A stretch of 46,033 nucleotides of DNA from Treponema sp. UBA937 (GTDB taxonomy: Bacteria; Spirochaetota; Spirochaetia; Treponematales; Breznakiellaceae). Location of the stretch: the NCBI GenBank assembly GCA_002293455.1, contig DBDH01000112.1, positions 1-46,033 on the forward strand. The letters are read 5' to 3'. Positions 14,596 to 22,045 of the stretch are shown here, in pieces. Position numbers and translations under genes: made by a program. Numbering within the stretch: position 1 is the first letter of the stretch; each line of letters begins with the position of its first letter. The notes beneath the pieces are model-generated. The model saw only the letters and a program-made list of their open reading frames with translations, was not told the DNA's origin and did not search any database.

Positions 14596-16191
14596 ATGCA
14601 GACAGGTCCTTTTCTTTCGTTGGTTTTTAACGCCCATCTTCCCTTTGTGAGACATCCTGAGCTGGCATGGGTGCCGGAGGAACGCTTCCTTTTTGAGCGG
14701 CTTTCCGATACCTATATCCCTTTTCTTAAAATGATCGATCATCTGGATGCCGACCGGATTCCGTTTAAAATCGCCGTTTCTTTTTCACCGACGCTTTGCC
14801 GCATGTTATCCGATGATCTTTTAATCAATAAATATCTGGAATATGTGGATAGGAAAATTGAATTCGGCCTGCGTGAACTCGAAAGAACTTCCGGGAATCC
14901 TGAATTAAACGCTCTTGTCCGGCATTATTACGATACTTTGGTGGATAATAAAATTCTTTTTACTGAAAGATACCAGAAAAATATTCTGGGTGTTTTTGAG
15001 TTCTTCCGGCAAAAAGGGAGGATTGAGTTTCTTACTACAGCGGTAACATACGCTTTTTTGCCGTTTTATACGAACTATCCGGAAAGTATTCAGGCGCAAA
15101 TTGAAGTAGCGCTGGCGTCTCACCGGTCTTATTTCGGTAAAAATCCTTTAGGCTTTTGGCTTCCTGAATTGGGCTGGTCTCCGGAACTGGATGCTTCCCT
15201 GAGGGCTTATAACATTAATTATACCATCGTAAATGTACACGGCCTTGTCTTGGGGAATCCTCTGCCGAAATACGGAAGTTTTTATCCCGTTAAAACGCCT
15301 GCCGGGGTGGAAGTATTTTCAAACGATTTTTATTCGGCGAAGGATGTATGGGGTACACAGGATGGATTTGCCCGGGATCCGCTTTACCGGGATGCTCAAA
15401 AAGACGCGGGATATGAAGTTCCTTTGGAAGATTTGTCTTCTTTCATTCGGTCCGGCTGGCCCAGAATTCCTACAGGGTATAAGTATTGGTCAAAAGATAA
15501 AAATCAAGACCGCCCGCGGATGTATAACCTGGAGGAAGCCGAAAAAAAAGCGCGGGAACACGCGAAAGTTTTTTTGGACAGGCGCGCCGAACGCCTGCGT
15601 CAGGCTTCCGAATATATGGATGTGCTGCCGGTCAGTGTATGGACGAACAATATTGATGATTTTGGTCATCATTGGTATGAAGGAATCACGTTCCTGGACC
15701 AGCTGTTCAGAGAAGCCGCCCATAGGACGGATATAGAACTCATTTTGCCCGGAGACTATTTGAGCGGCCGCCCGGTACATTCTTATCAAACGGTACTTCC
15801 TGAATTTTCGTCCTGGGGAACCAACGGATATGCTGAAACATGGCTGGATTCTTCCAATGATTGGGTATATCGGCACATTTCCCGTTCTATCAACAGAATG
15901 ATTGAACTGGCGGAAAGCTTTCCGGACGAAACGGGGTTGAACGAACGGGCTTTGAATCAAGCCGCGAGGGAAATTCTGCTTATCCAGGCATCGGATTGGC
16001 CCAAAATGATGAGTTCCCATAAACACGCGGATTTCGCAAGGCAGCAGATTGAATCGTCTCTGCGGAATTTTACCACAATTTATGAAGCGTTGGGGAGTTC
16101 CTACGCCAGCCCCGAATGGCTGACCGTCCTTGAGAAAAAAAACAACATCTTTCCATCAATAAATTACCGGATTTTCAGAAAAAAACGCTGA
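14596..16191 (+). CDS. GH57 (DUF1957-type) glucan branching enzyme-like protein
   Basis: 531 residues of GH57 (beta/alpha)7 barrel plus helical C-terminal domain, the layout of 1,4-alpha-glucan branching enzymes. Motifs: FNAHLPFVRH (His14), GFWLPELGW with the predicted nucleophile Glu191, and IDDFGHHWYEG (353-363). In the branching enzymes I recall, the acid Asp is six residues before the first His of GHWW; that position is Asn352 here, with Asp354/355 nearby, so activity or register needs checking. ATG 14596 is preferred because AAGGCGG precedes it; GTG 14581, overlapping the previous stop, is the alternative. Role: glycogen or alpha-glucan metabolism. Confidence 0.8.
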   Translation: MQTGPFLSLVFNAHLPFVRHPELAWVPEERFLFERLSDTYIPFLKMIDHLDADRIPFKIAVSFSPTLCRMLSDDLLINKYLEYVDRKIEFGLRELERTSGNPELNALVRHYYDTLVDNKILFTERYQKNILGVFEFFRQKGRIEFLTTAVTYAFLPFYTNYPESIQAQIEVALASHRSYFGKNPLGFWLPELGWSPELDASLRAYNINYTIVNVHGLVLGNPLPKYGSFYPVKTPAGVEVFSNDFYSAKDVWGTQDGFARDPLYRDAQKDAGYEVPLEDLSSFIRSGWPRIPTGYKYWSKDKNQDRPRMYNLEEAEKKAREHAKVFLDRRAERLRQASEYMDVLPVSVWTNNIDDFGHHWYEGITFLDQLFREAAHRTDIELILPGDYLSGRPVHSYQTVLPEFSSWGTNGYAETWLDSSNDWVYRHISRSINRMIELAESFPDETGLNERALNQAAREILLIQASDWPKMMSSHKHADFARQQIESSLRNFTTIYEALGSSYASPEWLTVLEKKNNIFPSINYRIFRKKR

Positions 16192-16257
16192 CGAACGATG
16201 TGCGGCAGTATACGCGTTATCTTATTTATTCCTCCGATGGTTTTACAAGAGCCTTAT

Positions 16258-16284
16258 TAATATATATTTTCTTTTTGCCGATAA
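16258..16284 (+). promoter_or_regulatory. Sigma28 (FliA)-type promoter upstream of fliL
   Basis: TAAT (16258-16261), a 15-base spacer and a perfect GCCGATAA (16277-16284) match the flagellar sigma28 consensus TAAA-N15-GCCGATAA with one -35 mismatch. It lies about 140 bases before the fliL ATG. Confidence 0.55.
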
Positions 16285-16354
16285 TATGTAAAGGGGATGC
16301 TCTGTTGTATCCCACGTTGCGGTATTTGCATCAATGTAATTTTTTGTATATATT

Positions 16355-16388
16355 GAGGCAATTGCAAAACTTCAGTTTTTGCGATTGT
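16355..16388. repeat. Dispersed GAGGCAATTGCAAAACT repeat before fliL
   Basis: GAGGCAATTGCAAAACTTC followed by AGTTTTTGCGATTG matches the copies at 6249-6275 (inverted) and 17067-17103. It lies in the fliL leader between the sigma28-like promoter and the Shine-Dalgarno. Confidence 0.7.
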
Positions 16389-16422
16389 AATTACGCAAAT
16401 TTTGCAAGAATCGGAGGAATTC

Positions 16423-16974
16423 ATGTCTGATGACGATGATGATCTTGGTCTTGATAGTTCGCCCGGTATGGACGGCGGCTCAAAAAAATCCTCAGGCTTG
16501 GGCGGTTTATTGCCCAAACTGTTGAAATTTATCGCCATCGGTCTTGGGGCGCTTATTTTTATCGTTACGGTAGCGGTTATAACCTTCAATTTTTTGAACA
16601 GAGGCGGCCGCAATCAAACCACAGTGAGCGAAACCGATCCTTATGTCGGAAGAAGACCGGAATATATGTATTTTACCGCCATCGATCTCATTAATACACG
16701 GACAAATGACCCGACTCCCGCTATGGTGAGGGTGAGTCTTGCCCTTGGGTATGATATGAATGACCGGTTGGCCCAAACCGAGCTTACCAACCGCAGGTAC
16801 GAAATACAGGATTTTATCAGGTCGTTTTTTTCATTGAAAACGATAGATGAACTTCGGCCGGAACATGAACTCCAGCTGCAGCAGGAAATCCGGGAAGCCC
16901 TGAATACCAGAATTCTCCAGACGACCAAAATCAGGAACGTGTTGTTCCAGCAGTTTGATGTCATTCAAATGTAG
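16423..16974 (+). CDS. fliL: Flagellar basal-body protein FliL
   Basis: 183 residues: an acidic cytoplasmic N-terminus (SDDDDDLG), one membrane helix (about 35-58), then a periplasmic FliL domain with PEYMYFTAIDLINTRT and a C-terminal helix ending near FQQFDVIQM. FliL surrounds the stator and stabilises motor torque. ATG 16423 with GGAGG seven bases upstream is preferred over the in-frame TTG at 16402. Followed by fliM and fliY, but with a 187-base gap holding another dispersed repeat. motA/motB, which often precede fliL in spirochaetes, are absent here. Confidence 0.88.
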   Translation: MSDDDDDLGLDSSPGMDGGSKKSSGLGGLLPKLLKFIAIGLGALIFIVTVAVITFNFLNRGGRNQTTVSETDPYVGRRPEYMYFTAIDLINTRTNDPTPAMVRVSLALGYDMNDRLAQTELTNRRYEIQDFIRSFFSLKTIDELRPEHELQLQQEIREALNTRILQTTKIRNVLFQQFDVIQM

Positions 16975-17066
16975 GCAAATATCGCTTTTTTTGGAAATTT
17001 GTGAGCATAAACAGCGTTTCTATGCTATTGTGTAAATAGAGATGATTTTTTAAAATAGAGAAAAGA

Positions 17067-17103
17067 GAGGCAATTGCAAACCTTCAGTTTTTGCAAGAGG
17101 CTC
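17067..17103. repeat. Dispersed repeat between fliL and fliM
   Basis: GAGGCAATTGCAAACCTTC then AGTTTTTGCAAGAGGCTC, a hairpin-forming copy of the family. The rest of the fliL-fliM gap (16975-17161) holds an AGCATA/TATGCT hairpin near 17004-17026 and no gene. Confidence 0.7.
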
Positions 17104-17161
17104 GTGATCTTGTAAGAACAAATAGTGTTTTTACACAAAATAGTAAGGCGGATGAAAGGGA

Positions 17162-18193
17162 ATGACCGAAGTTCTGTCCCAGGAAGAAATTGACCAGCTT
17201 CTAACTGCAATCAATGCGGGCGATACCGAGCCGGAGGATTTCAGACCTGCCGCGGATACCCGGAAAATTAAGATATACGATTTCAAGCGGCCGGACAAGT
17301 TTTCAAAAGAACAAATCCGCACCGTTTCAATCATGCATGAAACCTTTGCCCGCCTTACCACGACCGCGCTTTCTGCAACGCTCCGGAGCCTCGTGCATGT
17401 TCACGTCGCGTCGGTAGATCAGCTTACCTATGAAGAGTTTATCAGATCGATCCCGACGCCTACGACGCTTGCCATCATCAATATGGACCCTTTAAAGGGA
17501 AACGCCATCCTCGAAATTGACCCGGCGATTACTTTTTCCATCATTGACCGGCTTTTCGGCGGCACGGGTGAAGGCACGAAATCCCAGCATGAACTTACCG
17601 ACATTGAACAATCCGTAATGGAAGGCATTATTGTCCGCATCCTCGGAAATATGCGCGAAGCCTGGGCCCAGGTGATCGACCTGCGTCCGCGGCTCGGCCA
17701 GATCGATACCAATCCTCAGTTTGCGTCGATAGTTCCGCCTACGGAAATGGTTGTTCTGGTAACGCTTGAAACAAAAGTCGGCGATGTTGAAGGCATGATG
17801 AATTTTTGTATCCCGTATCTTACCATCGAACCGATTATCGGGAAATTGTCGGCGCAGTACTGGTATTCGTCGGTAAGAAGGGGAACTACGACAGAAAATC
17901 TGAACATTCTTAAGGAAAAACTGTCAAATGTCGATGTTAATGTAGTAGCTGAAATAGGAAGAGTGAATGTACCCGTAAGGGATGTACTCTCCCTGCGGCT
18001 GAATGATGTAATCCGGCTGTATAATGTCCGGGTGGGAGATCCGTTTTCGCTGAATATCGGGAGTAAGAAAAAATTCCTGTGCCGTCCCGGTGTTATCGGG
18101 AAGAAAATGGCTGTCCAAATAATCAAGAAAACTGCGGAGCTTGAACAAGAGGAATTTGAAGAGCTCACATCTGAAGTGGAGGAATCATTATGA
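17162..18193 (+). CDS. fliM: Flagellar motor switch protein FliM
   Basis: 343 residues, the usual length. The N-terminal LSQEEIDQLL is the CheY-P binding peptide. A CheC-like middle domain follows (about 45-230, with the FGGTGEG loop), then the C-terminal SpoA (FliN-like) domain (about 255-330). FliM binds CheY-P and couples it to direction reversal in the C-ring, here of periplasmic flagella. GAAAGGGA precedes the ATG. The stop overlaps the fliY start (ATGA), so the two are translationally coupled. Confidence 0.95.
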   Translation: MTEVLSQEEIDQLLTAINAGDTEPEDFRPAADTRKIKIYDFKRPDKFSKEQIRTVSIMHETFARLTTTALSATLRSLVHVHVASVDQLTYEEFIRSIPTPTTLAIINMDPLKGNAILEIDPAITFSIIDRLFGGTGEGTKSQHELTDIEQSVMEGIIVRILGNMREAWAQVIDLRPRLGQIDTNPQFASIVPPTEMVVLVTLETKVGDVEGMMNFCIPYLTIEPIIGKLSAQYWYSSVRRGTTTENLNILKEKLSNVDVNVVAEIGRVNVPVRDVLSLRLNDVIRLYNVRVGDPFSLNIGSKKKFLCRPGVIGKKMAVQIIKKTAELEQEEFEELTSEVEESL

Positions 18194-19383
18194 GCGATGG
18201 CGCTCTTTCGCAAGATGAAATTGATGCACTGTTGGCAGGTGTTGACTCTTCCAGCATGGGCGGCCTGGGCGGTTCTTCTTCGCCGGGTCCCGCCGCTTCT
18301 TCGCAGTCAAACAGCGAAAGCCAGGTACTGCAGGATCTCCTGTCGGGAATTACTCCGGTTTTATCATCGAATCTTTCGATGATGACAGGCGTTTCGGTAA
18401 CCTTAAGCGGTCCCCAGGTTGAAGTAACTGACCGGGACGCGTTTTTGTCGAAACTTCCCGATACCGTGACCGCCGTAAAGGCTGATTTAACCGCGGGCTT
18501 TCCCGGTGAGCATGTCTATGTAATCAATGAGGAGACGGCAAAAAAACTCGCGTCCCTAATGAACAAAGAAGATAACATCGAACTTGATGAGATGGCTTTG
18601 TCGGTTATCGGGGAAGTGTTTTCCCAGATGGCTGGTTCCCAGATTACCGCGATAACCGATAAAACGGGAAATAAAACCGTTGCTTCTATGTCTCCGCAGG
18701 CTACCAATGTTCCCAAGGCCGTAGTCGCTCTGCCGGGCGGAGCTTTTCAAGCCGCTTCTTACCAGATTGATTTCGGCGACGGATTCAAGGCTCCTGTCTG
18801 GGAAGTGTTCAGTACGCAAATTGCTTCCGCGTTAAACAGCGCGTTGAATGCCGCCGCCGCTCCTTCCGGCGGGTTTACCAGCATGGATATGGGTTCTATG
18901 GGCGGAATGCAAGGCATGAATATGCCCGGCATGAACATGCAAGGCATGAACATGCAAGGCATGAACATGCCCAATATGGGAATGGGAATGCCGATGAATA
19001 TGTCCGGCATGAATATGCAAGGTATGAACATGCCAAATATGGGCGGCGTCATGGGAGGAACTCCTTCCAATGTGCAATCGGTTCAGTTCCCGGGGCTGAA
19101 TCAGCAGATTACCGTGCAGGAACAGGGAAACATCGGTCTTATCATGGACGTTTTCATGGAAATGACCGTAGAACTCGGCCGCACGAGAAAGCTCATCAAG
19201 GAAATCCTCGGCATGGGCGAAGGCACAATTATCGAGCTTGATAAACTGGCCGGTGAACCTGTGGACATTCTCGTTAACCATAAGCTGATTGCCAAAGGCG
19301 AAGTTGTCGTTATCGATGAAAACTTCGGCGTCCGCGTTACCGAAATTGTATCCCCCCTGGAAAGAATGAACGAGATGGGTTAG
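18190..19383 (+). CDS. fliY: Flagellar motor switch protein FliY with Met-rich insert
   Basis: 397 residues. The N-terminus LSQDEIDALL repeats the FliM-type CheY-binding peptide. A CheC-like domain (about 45-215) is followed by a glycine/methionine-rich linker (about 231-290) and a C-terminal SpoA domain (about 310-390) that forms the C-ring with FliM. In CheC-type phosphatases the active pattern is [DS]xxxExxN. Here it reads Ser138...Glu142...Ser145, so the Asn is missing and CheY-P phosphatase activity is doubtful. Residues 232-288 hold 23 methionines, mostly as GMNM repeats encoded by near-identical DNA units. Last gene of the fliL-fliM-fliY unit; a terminator follows. Confidence 0.92.
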   Translation: MSDGALSQDEIDALLAGVDSSSMGGLGGSSSPGPAASSQSNSESQVLQDLLSGITPVLSSNLSMMTGVSVTLSGPQVEVTDRDAFLSKLPDTVTAVKADLTAGFPGEHVYVINEETAKKLASLMNKEDNIELDEMALSVIGEVFSQMAGSQITAITDKTGNKTVASMSPQATNVPKAVVALPGGAFQAASYQIDFGDGFKAPVWEVFSTQIASALNSALNAAAAPSGGFTSMDMGSMGGMQGMNMPGMNMQGMNMQGMNMPNMGMGMPMNMSGMNMQGMNMPNMGGVMGGTPSNVQSVQFPGLNQQITVQEQGNIGLIMDVFMEMTVELGRTRKLIKEILGMGEGTIIELDKLAGEPVDILVNHKLIAKGEVVVIDENFGVRVTEIVSPLERMNEMG

Positions 19384-19415
19384 GGGCAGTTAGCAAATAG
19401 CAAAGGGTAATTATC

Positions 19416-19448
19416 AAAGAGCAAAGATGGATTCTTTGCTCTTTTTTT
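19416..19448 (+). terminator. Rho-independent terminator after fliY
   Basis: AAAGAGCAAAG (19416-19426) pairs with CTTTGCTCTTT (19434-19444) around a 7-base loop and runs into a T-tract to 19448. This ends the fliLMY unit. Confidence 0.8.
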
Positions 19449-19518
19449 GCTTTCCCCGTCTTTTGTCTTCATAAGGCAAAGTGTTTTGCGTTATTAAATG
19501 GACACCTCAGGACAGTAT

Positions 19519-19757
19519 ACACGTTCGTTTCATAAACTTTTAACTTTGTGTGCAAGAATAAAGAGAGCATTGACGGAGATGGAAAAAACCTAAGTGATTG
19601 TCGAAAAGCGGTCCCTGAGGCACTCGAAGGGCGGTTCCTGAGGCACTCGAAGGGGCCATACGAAGATAATTCTAATGCGGTGATTTCGAGAACCTCAATC
19701 ACCGAGCTTCGATCCCTTCCTTCTCCATTGAAATTTCATTTTATGAAACGAACGTGT
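19519..19757. mobile_element. 239-bp MITE-like element with 18-bp terminal inverted repeats
   Basis: ACACGTTCGTTTCATAAA (19519-19536) is exactly the reverse complement of 19740-19757. Inside lie a 23-bp tandem duplication (19608-19653) and a CGGTGATT/AATCACCG hairpin (19678-19704). No transposase is encoded and no clear target duplication is seen. It lies between fliY and the chemoreceptor gene, ending 18 bases before that gene's -35. Confidence 0.55.
19608..19653. repeat. Two tandem 23-bp units
   Basis: GCGGTCCCTGAGGCACTCGAAGG-type unit at 19608-19630 and again at 19631-19653 with one change (TCCC to TTCC). It resembles the CCTGAG...TCGAAGG intergenic repeats known from many bacterial genomes. 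Confidence 0.75.
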
Positions 19758-19774
19758 TTCTGATAGTTTGCTGA

Positions 19775-19803
19775 TTGACGCCGGTTTTGTTGCATGATAT
19801 AAT
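19775..19803 (+). promoter_or_regulatory. Sigma70 promoter for the chemoreceptor gene
   Basis: TTGACG (19775-19780), a 17-base spacer and TATAAT (19798-19803), followed by AAAGGAAAAG before ATG 19849. Confidence 0.65.
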
Positions 19804-19848
19804 TTAATGTGCGGGTGACAACCGTGCGTTAAAAAAGGAAAAGTTAAT

Positions 19849-21723
19849 ATGAATTATGCTAAAAAGTTTTTTACAAGACTTGTTATTTCCAGTCTGCTGG
19901 TTAATATATGTCTTATCTTTGCCGCCGTAATGATGCTCCGGACTCCGGGGAATATCCCTATGCCTACACTCCTTATATTGATGGGAGAAAGCGCAGGTTT
20001 TATCCTGCTGGTACTTGTTGTTTTGGGGAGATACGCGCGGATTTTTAATGAAGAATTCATTTCCGCGGAACAAACCGGTAAACAGAACGATCAGTCTCTG
20101 TTCAGATTGGGTGGACTGCCCCTTCGTTCCCTAAGCACATACGTTGTCCTGCTTCTATTGTATGCCGCATCCATACTTCCCCTTAGCTCCGCGCTTGGCA
20201 TCCCTCCTGAACAGCGGACAGGAATGTTTCTTTTTTCCATTTCCTTTGGCCTGCTCGGCGCTGCCTATATTTTTATCAATACCGACAGGCTTATAACACG
20301 TTTTCTCCTTAACCGGAACCTGGTTGAGTATCCCGCTTCGCTGCGGGTGGATCGGCAGCAAAGAAAAATTATCATCATCCCGCTGTTTTTGTTTATTTTG
20401 GCCGCGGTATTTACCCTTGCCTGTGTTCTTATCGTATCCGGACTGGCAGCCCGCGATGAGTCCGGCCTGTCTGCACAGATGCGGCTCAGTATAGCGGCAT
20501 CCATATTCATCTATGTTTTAATTGTGTTTATTCTTGTATTCAGCTGGGCAAAGGGAACATCCCAGATATACCAGTCCATAATCAGCCAGATGGATCAGCT
20601 TTCTTCAGCGGAAAAGGATCTTACCCGGCGGATATCCGTGGTATCTATTGATGAACTCGCCTCCATTTCCGGTCTGGTTAACAATTTCTGTAATGGCCTC
20701 GCGGACAGCATAAGCGATATAAAAAAAGCCCAGAAGGGACTTACCGCACTGGGAGAACAACTGTACCGAAGCGCGGAAAATACAGCCGGCGCGGTAGAGC
20801 AGATATCCATAAGCATCAAAAACATCAGGGAGAAGTCCCTTATCCAGGCGGAAAGCGTGACCCAATCCTCAAGCGCGGTTGAACAGATCGCCAGCAATAT
20901 CCAATCTCTGGAACAGGTGGTCGGCGAACAGGTTTCAAGCATCAGCGAAGCGTCCTCCGCCATTGAACAAATGGTAGGAAATATCGGTTCTGTTACCAGT
21001 TCCATCAACTTGATGGCAAACCAATTTGCCGAACTGATAACACTGGCTGACAAGGGGAAAAAGGCTCAATCCGATTCCATGCAAAAAATTGAACTTATTA
21101 CGGAACGTTCCGTAACCCTTCTTGAAGCAAACAAAGTTATTTCCGCAATCGCCAGTCAGACAAATCTGCTCGCCATGAATGCCGCCATCGAAGCCGCCCA
21201 CGCGGGAGAAGCGGGAAGGGGATTCTCTGTTGTTGCCGATGAGATCCGCAAACTTGCGGAAACTTCGGCGGAGCAGTCAAAGACAATCCGGTCGGAGATC
21301 AACCTTGTTCAGCAGGCAATTTCGGAAGTAGTGGCGGCGTCAGCAGAATCGGAACAGGCCTTCTCACGGGTATCCGAACGTATCGCTCAGACCGATTCGA
21401 TTGTGCGGGATGTACAACATGCTATGCTGGAACAGCGTGAGGGCTCAGGACAGATACTTTCAGCTCTGAAAGAGATGAACGAAATAACCCTGCAGGTTCA
21501 AACCGGCTCCCGTGAGATGGGAATCGGGAACAAGTCCATTCTTGCGGAAATTACCCGTCTGCGGGAATCCACCATGGAAATCCAGCAGAACATACAACAG
21601 GTTTCCTCCGGTACCGCGCAGATTGAAAACGACACCCGTTCCGTATCGAATATGGCAGAAAAAACCGTAGAAACCATCCATGTAATGGAAGATGTAGTAG
21701 GACACTTCAAGACAGAAATATAA
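19849..21723 (+). CDS. Methyl-accepting chemotaxis protein
   Basis: 624 residues. The N-terminal half is mostly membrane, about six helices (roughly 10-30, 42-62, 92-112, 122-142, 178-200, 218-240), with no large periplasmic sensor domain. A HAMP-like segment and long coiled coil follow. The conserved signalling tip is SQTNLLAMNAAIEAAHAGEAGRGFSVVADEIRKLAE (about 440-475), which contacts CheA/CheW. The membrane-embedded input suggests sensing of a membrane-soluble or energetic signal, or a ligand in the bilayer; this is inference. Transcribed alone from its own promoter after the fliLMY cluster. Confidence 0.92.
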   Translation: MNYAKKFFTRLVISSLLVNICLIFAAVMMLRTPGNIPMPTLLILMGESAGFILLVLVVLGRYARIFNEEFISAEQTGKQNDQSLFRLGGLPLRSLSTYVVLLLLYAASILPLSSALGIPPEQRTGMFLFSISFGLLGAAYIFINTDRLITRFLLNRNLVEYPASLRVDRQQRKIIIIPLFLFILAAVFTLACVLIVSGLAARDESGLSAQMRLSIAASIFIYVLIVFILVFSWAKGTSQIYQSIISQMDQLSSAEKDLTRRISVVSIDELASISGLVNNFCNGLADSISDIKKAQKGLTALGEQLYRSAENTAGAVEQISISIKNIREKSLIQAESVTQSSSAVEQIASNIQSLEQVVGEQVSSISEASSAIEQMVGNIGSVTSSINLMANQFAELITLADKGKKAQSDSMQKIELITERSVTLLEANKVISAIASQTNLLAMNAAIEAAHAGEAGRGFSVVADEIRKLAETSAEQSKTIRSEINLVQQAISEVVAASAESEQAFSRVSERIAQTDSIVRDVQHAMLEQREGSGQILSALKEMNEITLQVQTGSREMGIGNKSILAEITRLRESTMEIQQNIQQVSSGTAQIENDTRSVSNMAEKTVETIHVMEDVVGHFKTEI

Positions 21724-21924
21724 AAAGGGTAACGCGGCCTCAAACTCAACGGCAAACCGGCGTAACGCTTGCTCTCCATTTTTACGACAGGCGCCAATAA
21801 TTTTTTCCCCATTATCAGAATAATCCAAAATCACGTCTGCTTTTTTTGCAAAAACCAGTGGATAATAAACACAACATGTGTTATTGCGACCTCCAAGGAA
21901 CAATACCGTTTTTTCAAGGCTCAT
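21724..21924 (-). pseudogene. Possible minus-strand gene remnant
   Basis: From ATG 21924-21922 the minus strand reads about 67 protein-like codons, including TVLFLGGRNNTCCVYYPLVF, VILDYSDNG and GEQALRRFAVEFEAA, before running into the antisense of the chemoreceptor gene. There is no Shine-Dalgarno and no natural end. This may be the 5' fragment of a gene cut off at the receptor 3' end. The family is not recognised, and chance coding is possible. Confidence 0.3.
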
Positions 21925-21930
21925 GTTGCC

Positions 21931-21982
21931 CCGGGCCTGTCATCATACGCAGGTCCGGCTTTATTTCTTGTACATAAAGCCG
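21931..21982 (+). terminator. Two overlapping hairpins before the pectin region
   Basis: CCGGGCCTG (21931-21939) pairs with CAGGTCCGG (21950-21958). CGGCTTTAT (21956-21964) pairs with ATAAAGCCG (21974-21982). They share bases 21956-21958, so only one can form fully at a time. The first stem equals the one at 6203-6228. They may terminate receptor transcription or form an attenuator ahead of the lipoprotein at 22046. Confidence 0.4.
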
Positions 21983-22045
21983 CTCTATTTTCAGCATAGC
22001 AGCATAGATGGCGGCTATGTAATATTATTGTGAGGAGGGACTTTT

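Noticed and set aside
18759..19281. Met- and His-rich leftward ORFs
   Set aside because: They are antisense to the GMNM repeats of fliY; no ribosome-binding site or family resemblance.
19469..19702. 77-residue leftward ORF in the fliY-mcp gap
   Set aside because: It spans the inverted-repeat element boundary and the tandem repeat, with no ribosome-binding support.
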